In this document: positions 60,806 through 64,000 of the stretch, piece by piece | Layout: every line of letters begins with the position of its first letter | Numbering within the stretch: position 1 is the first letter of the stretch | From: Theocolax elegans | Lineage: Eukaryota > Arthropoda > Insecta > Hymenoptera > Cerocephalidae | Direction of reading: 5' to 3' | Assembly: GCA_026168455.1 (NCBI GenBank) | Contig: CM047426.1 | Span: 70,211,986 to 70,275,985 of the forward strand | DNA length: 64,000 bases | Program-made: the position numbers and the translations under genes | Notes under the pieces: model-generated | What the model saw: the letters and a program-made list of their open reading frames with translations, nothing else | The model's database searches: none | What the model was told of the DNA's origin: nothing

Positions 60806-61847
60806 CTTGCAGATAATTCCATATATAATACTTGCAGATATTTTCCACGAAGATGTGAGAATACGCAAGTATAATGATAATTGTTAACTGATAAAATAAA
60901 TATTTTCATTTCTTGCTTCTATCTTTTTTTCTACTTAGAAAAACTTCCAATTTTCATCAACTTAAGATTTGGTATTAAAAAGTAGATAAATTGTTTTAAG
61001 AAGTTGTTTGAATAGAAAGCACTAAAATGAAGTGGAATAATCGACAAGTATTTTGTACCACATCGTAAATCTAATATTTTACTTTAATTATTAAGAATAA
61101 AATCAAACCATGATCACAGTATTTGCAAAAAGTTACTGCAATTGAAAGTACTGAAATCAAAATAAAATCGTCAAGTATTTTGCGCTACATAACAATAAAT
61201 AAATGTTTTAAATTTTATTTACCAATATATTTTTTTGATAATCAAATAAATTTTGTTCCAGGCGCTATGGATGAATATGAACTCAACTCACTTGACGCCA
61301 GCGCCATTGATACACGCATATTCTTGGGTGGCGAATTTGTGAAAATTATACACTGCTGAGTACTGACTGCCCTTAAGCACTTATCAGACGGGTGGCGCAA
61401 GTATTATTTTAGTTTAAAAGAATAAATAAAAGACACTTCATGGTGGAAGTTTGAAATGGAGAAATAATTTTTTATTTTAGACAATAAATACGATTTCTGT
61501 TTATTTGAATACCAAGTATCTTTTTAAAATATTTACTTATAGAAAATGAATGTAAGTTTCCGTCGAATCAATTCTATAATAAAATTTAAATATAAGTATT
61601 TATTTTTATTTAATTTATTAATAAATAGAATTTCGGGTAAATTATAAGTTGACTGGCTAAAGCAATCGTTATTACTATCCGAACTATAAATTCACGAGCA
61701 TAAAATACAATGAAATAAGTATTTGTACAAATATTGATACAAGGTAATAATTGTGCAGATTATTACCAATAACTTTAAAATTATTACTCACAATTGTTGC
61801 AAAGAAAAATTGTGATTATATTCAACAAACTCCAATAACAAAATTTA
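60806..61847. repeat. Flank repeat of hammerhead cluster, copy 1
   Basis: Recurs in the same orientation from 63299 to the window end, offset 2492 bp. Its words (cttgcagatattttccacgaag, interrupted; aatcgacaagtatttt; ggcgcaagtattatttta) resemble the arms of the 10.35-12.99 kb foldback. At 61250 tttgttccag precedes a short open stretch, like a 3' splice site. Confidence 0.8.
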
Positions 61848-62239
61848 CTATATATGTATGTATTATCGGTCACACCGAACTAAATAAATTACTTTTAGAA
61901 TAAAGTAGGCTCATTGTACTCTTTGTCCACTATGGTTGGTGGAATTTCCCAGAGCACGGCCTTTATTAAAAACAATTAAAGGCGTTTCGTCCTCGATCTC
62001 CAGCTTGGACTCCTCAGTAAGGAACTGGAGATCTTACCTTAGACGCCTGTCGCAAGATGAACCGCGACGCCAGCAAGATGTTCTGCGGCTATATATATAG
62101 AAAAGAGACGACGATCTCTACAACGAGTGTAGAGATATAGTCGTCTCCATCTGGTGGTGGGAAAAACCACCAGCCAGAGTGCGACGTATGCGACCTAGTC
62201 GCCGGTTATTTGAAAAATGAATCTATCGTTCGTAAATTT
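61848..62239 (-). mobile_element. Retrozyme-like unit 1 (392 bp)
   Basis: First of two head-to-tail units with ctatatatgtatgtatt at 61848 and 62240. It contains a hammerhead on the minus strand and further strong hairpins: gagacgac...gtcgtctc with an inner atctctaca/tgtagagat stem, and ctggtggt...accaccag. No ORF of note. Confidence 0.8.
61980..62048 (-). ncRNA. Type III hammerhead ribozyme, copy 1
   Basis: A 69-nt motif, identical to the plus-strand copy at 62964-63032 when reversed. Reading 5' to 3': stem III strand AGGCGU, then C17 (cleavage between 62042 and 62041); stem I UAAGG/CCUUA; CUGAGGA; stem II GUCC/GGAC; GAA; stem III strand ACGCCU. All invariant core residues are present. Confidence 0.9.
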
Positions 62240-62623
62240 CTATATATGTATGTATTATCGGTCACACCGAACTAAATAAATTACTTTTAGAATAAAGTAG
62301 GCTCATTGTACTCTTTGTCCACTATGGTTGGTGGAATTTCCCAGAGCACGGCCTTTATTAAAACAATTAAAGGCGTTTCGTCCTCGATCTCCAGCTTGGA
62401 CTCTTCAGTAAGGAACTGGAGATCTTACCTTAGACGCCTGTCGCAAGATGAACCGCGACGCCAGCAAGATGTTCTGCGGCTATATATATAGAAAAGAGAC
62501 GACGATCTCTACAACGAGTGTAGAGATATAGTCGTCTCCATCTGGTGGTGGGAAAAACCACCAGCCAGAGTGCGACGTATGCGACCTAGTCGCCGGTTAT
62601 TTGAAAAATGAATCTATCGTTCG
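62240..62623 (-). mobile_element. Retrozyme-like unit 2
   Basis: Tandem repeat of unit 1, differing by a few substitutions. It ends at tatcgttcg, where the orientation of the units reverses. Confidence 0.8.
62371..62439 (-). ncRNA. Type III hammerhead ribozyme, copy 2
   Basis: Same as copy 1 except at core position 7 (plus-strand base 62404), giving CUGAAGA. Position 7 is the non-conserved base of the core, so activity should be unaffected. Predicted cleavage between 62433 and 62432. Confidence 0.9.
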
Positions 62624-63013
62624 ATCGAGGACGAAACGCCTTTAATTGTTTTTAATAAAGGCCGTGCTCTGGGAAATTCCACCAACCATAGTGGACAAAG
62701 AGTACAATGAGCCTACTTTATTCTAAAAGTAATTTATTTAGTTCGGTGTGACCGGATAATACATACATATATAGAAATTTACGAACGATAGATTCATTTT
62801 CAAATAACCGGCGACTAGGTCGCATACTCGCACTCTGGCTGGTGGTTTTTCCCACCACCAGATGGAGACGACTATATCTCTACACTCGTTGTAGAGATCG
62901 TCGTCTCTTTTCTATATATATAGCCGCAGAACATCTTGCTGGCGTCGCGGTTCATCTTGCGACAGGCGTCTAAGGTAAGATCTCCAGTTCCTTACTGAGG
63001 AGTCCAAGCTGGA
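62624..63013 (+). mobile_element. Retrozyme-like unit 3, inverted
   Basis: Begins inside ribozyme loop II (gatcgaggacgaaac) and runs 391 bp to the same point of the next unit, on the opposite strand to units 1 and 2. Confidence 0.8.
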
Positions 63014-63032
63014 GATCGAGGACGAAACGCCT
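62964..63032 (+). ncRNA. Type III hammerhead ribozyme, copy 3
   Basis: Stem III AGGCGU (62964-62969) with ACGCCU (63027-63032); C17 at 62970, cleavage 62970/62971; stem I UAAGG (62971-62975) with CCUUA (62990-62994); core CUGAGGA (62995-63001); stem II GUCC (63002-63005) with GGAC (63020-63023); GAA (63024-63026). Loop I gatctccag (62979-62987) is perfectly complementary to loop II ctggagatc (63009-63017). Stem III is the open stem, so this is type III. A self-cleaving RNA of this kind would release unit-length transcripts. Confidence 0.92.
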
Positions 63033-63298
63033 TTAATTGTTTTTAATAAAGGCCGTGCTCTGGGAAATTCCACCAACCATAGTGGACAAAGAGTACAATG
63101 AGCCTACTTTATTCTAAAAGTAATTTATTTAGTTCGGTGTGACCGATAATACATACATATATAGAAATTTACGAACGATAGATTCATTTTTCAAATAACC
63201 GGCGACTAGGTCGCATACGTCGCACTCTGGCTGGTGGTTTTTCCCACCACCAATGGAGACGACTATATCTCTACACTCGTTGTAGAGATCGTCGTCTC
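63014..63298 (+). mobile_element. Retrozyme-like unit 4, truncated
   Basis: Continues unit 3 head-to-tail for about 285 bp and is cut off in the gagacgac hairpin, where the flank repeat restarts. Confidence 0.8.
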
Positions 63299-64000
63299 TT
63301 GCAGATAATTCCATATATAATACTTGCAGATATTTTCCACGAAGATGTGAGAATACGCAAGTATAATGATAATTGTTAACTGATAAAATAAATATTTTCA
63401 TTTCTTGCTTCTATCTTTTTTTCTACTTAGAAAAACTTCCAATTTTCATCAACTTAAGATTTGGTATTAAAAAGTAGATAAATTGTTTTAAGAAGTTGTT
63501 TGAATAGAAAGCACTAAAATGAAGTGGAATAATCGACAAGTATTTTGTACCACATCGTAAATCTAATATTTTACTTTAATTATTAAGAATAAAATCAAAC
63601 CATGATCACAGTATTTGCAAAAAGTTACTGCAATTGAAAGTACTGAAATCAAAATAAAATCGTCAAGTATTTTGCGCTACATAACAATAAATAAATGTTT
63701 TAAATTTTATTTACCAATATATTTTTTTGATAATCAAATAAATTTTGTTCCAGGCGCTATGGATGAATATGAACTCAACTCACTTGACGCCAGCGCCATT
63801 GATACACGCATATTCTTGGGTGGCGAATTGTGAAAATTATACACTGCTGAGTACTGACTGCCCTTAAGCACTTATCAGACGGGTGGCGCAAGTATTATTT
63901 TAGTTTAAAAGAATAAATAAAAGACACTTCATGGTGGGAAGTTTGAAATGGAGAAATAATTTTTATTTTAGACAATAAATACGATTTCTGTTTATTTGAA
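63299..64000. repeat. Flank repeat of hammerhead cluster, copy 2
   Basis: Matches 60807-61508 with very few differences (a one-base deletion at about 63828 shortens the open stretch) and runs off the window end. The ~2.49-kb period suggests a tandem duplication that includes the hammerhead cluster. Confidence 0.88.

Overview
This is a very AT-rich, repeat-dominated stretch of an insect genome. The mix of R1-like and RNase H-bearing LINEs, piggyBac, a Penelope-like element, a Gypsy LTR element, many TTAA- or TA-flanked foldback elements and a GC-richer satellite in AT-rich DNA would suit an ant or other hymenopteran, but that assignment is an inference. I found no host protein-coding gene that I can defend. 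Almost all recognisable coding sequence belongs to transposable elements, most of them broken.

Layout. 0.1-7.1 kb: a nearly intact R1-clade LINE on the minus strand (one in-frame stop) followed by a 5'-truncated relative at the same 14-bp target. 7.2-8.0 kb: a 289-bp tandem repeat. 9.3-9.7 kb: a 5S rRNA-derived SINE with target duplications. 10.35-12.99 kb: a large foldback element. 13.3-14.8 kb: a Penelope-like element tail with a GIY-YIG domain and a hammerhead-like motif; a second such motif lies at 19.95 kb. 15.0-22.2 kb: AT-rich DNA with a TTAA-flanked MITE, a tRNA-like sequence and palindromic elements inside TA microsatellites. 22.2-27.4 kb: nested insertions, with a LINE interrupted by a piggyBac that is itself interrupted by a 3.1-kb LINE. 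28.2-31.0 kb: two more foldbacks. 31.1-39.4 kb: a Ty3/Gypsy element (AAAT target duplications, tRNA-Lys-type primer site) scrambled by a 2.3-kb tandem duplication and an internal duplication of the reverse transcriptase core. 41.2-45.6 kb: a 2-kb tandem duplication with ~400-bp repeats. 45.7-59.6 kb: a ~225-bp satellite with a perfect 14-bp hairpin in most monomers, interleaved with three ~1-kb blocks and with five co-amplified copies of a palindromic MITE. 60.8-64 kb: a ~2.5-kb repeated unit.

The most striking object is at 61.85-63.30 kb. It is a cluster of ~391-bp units, two in one orientation and two inverted, that carry three complete copies of a type III hammerhead ribozyme. All core residues are present, the stems are perfect, and loops I and II contain nine perfectly complementary bases. 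The only core difference between copies is at position 7, which is the variable core position. Tandem hammerheads one unit apart would release ~391-nt RNAs, the architecture of retrozymes or viroid-like circular RNAs. Penelope-type elements, present as relics in this window, are plausible mobilisers, but that link is inferred.

A second notable feature is that the satellite array lies between TTAA-flanked 20-21-bp inverted termini (44.43 and 60.15 kb), so the array may have grown inside a transposon-like unit.
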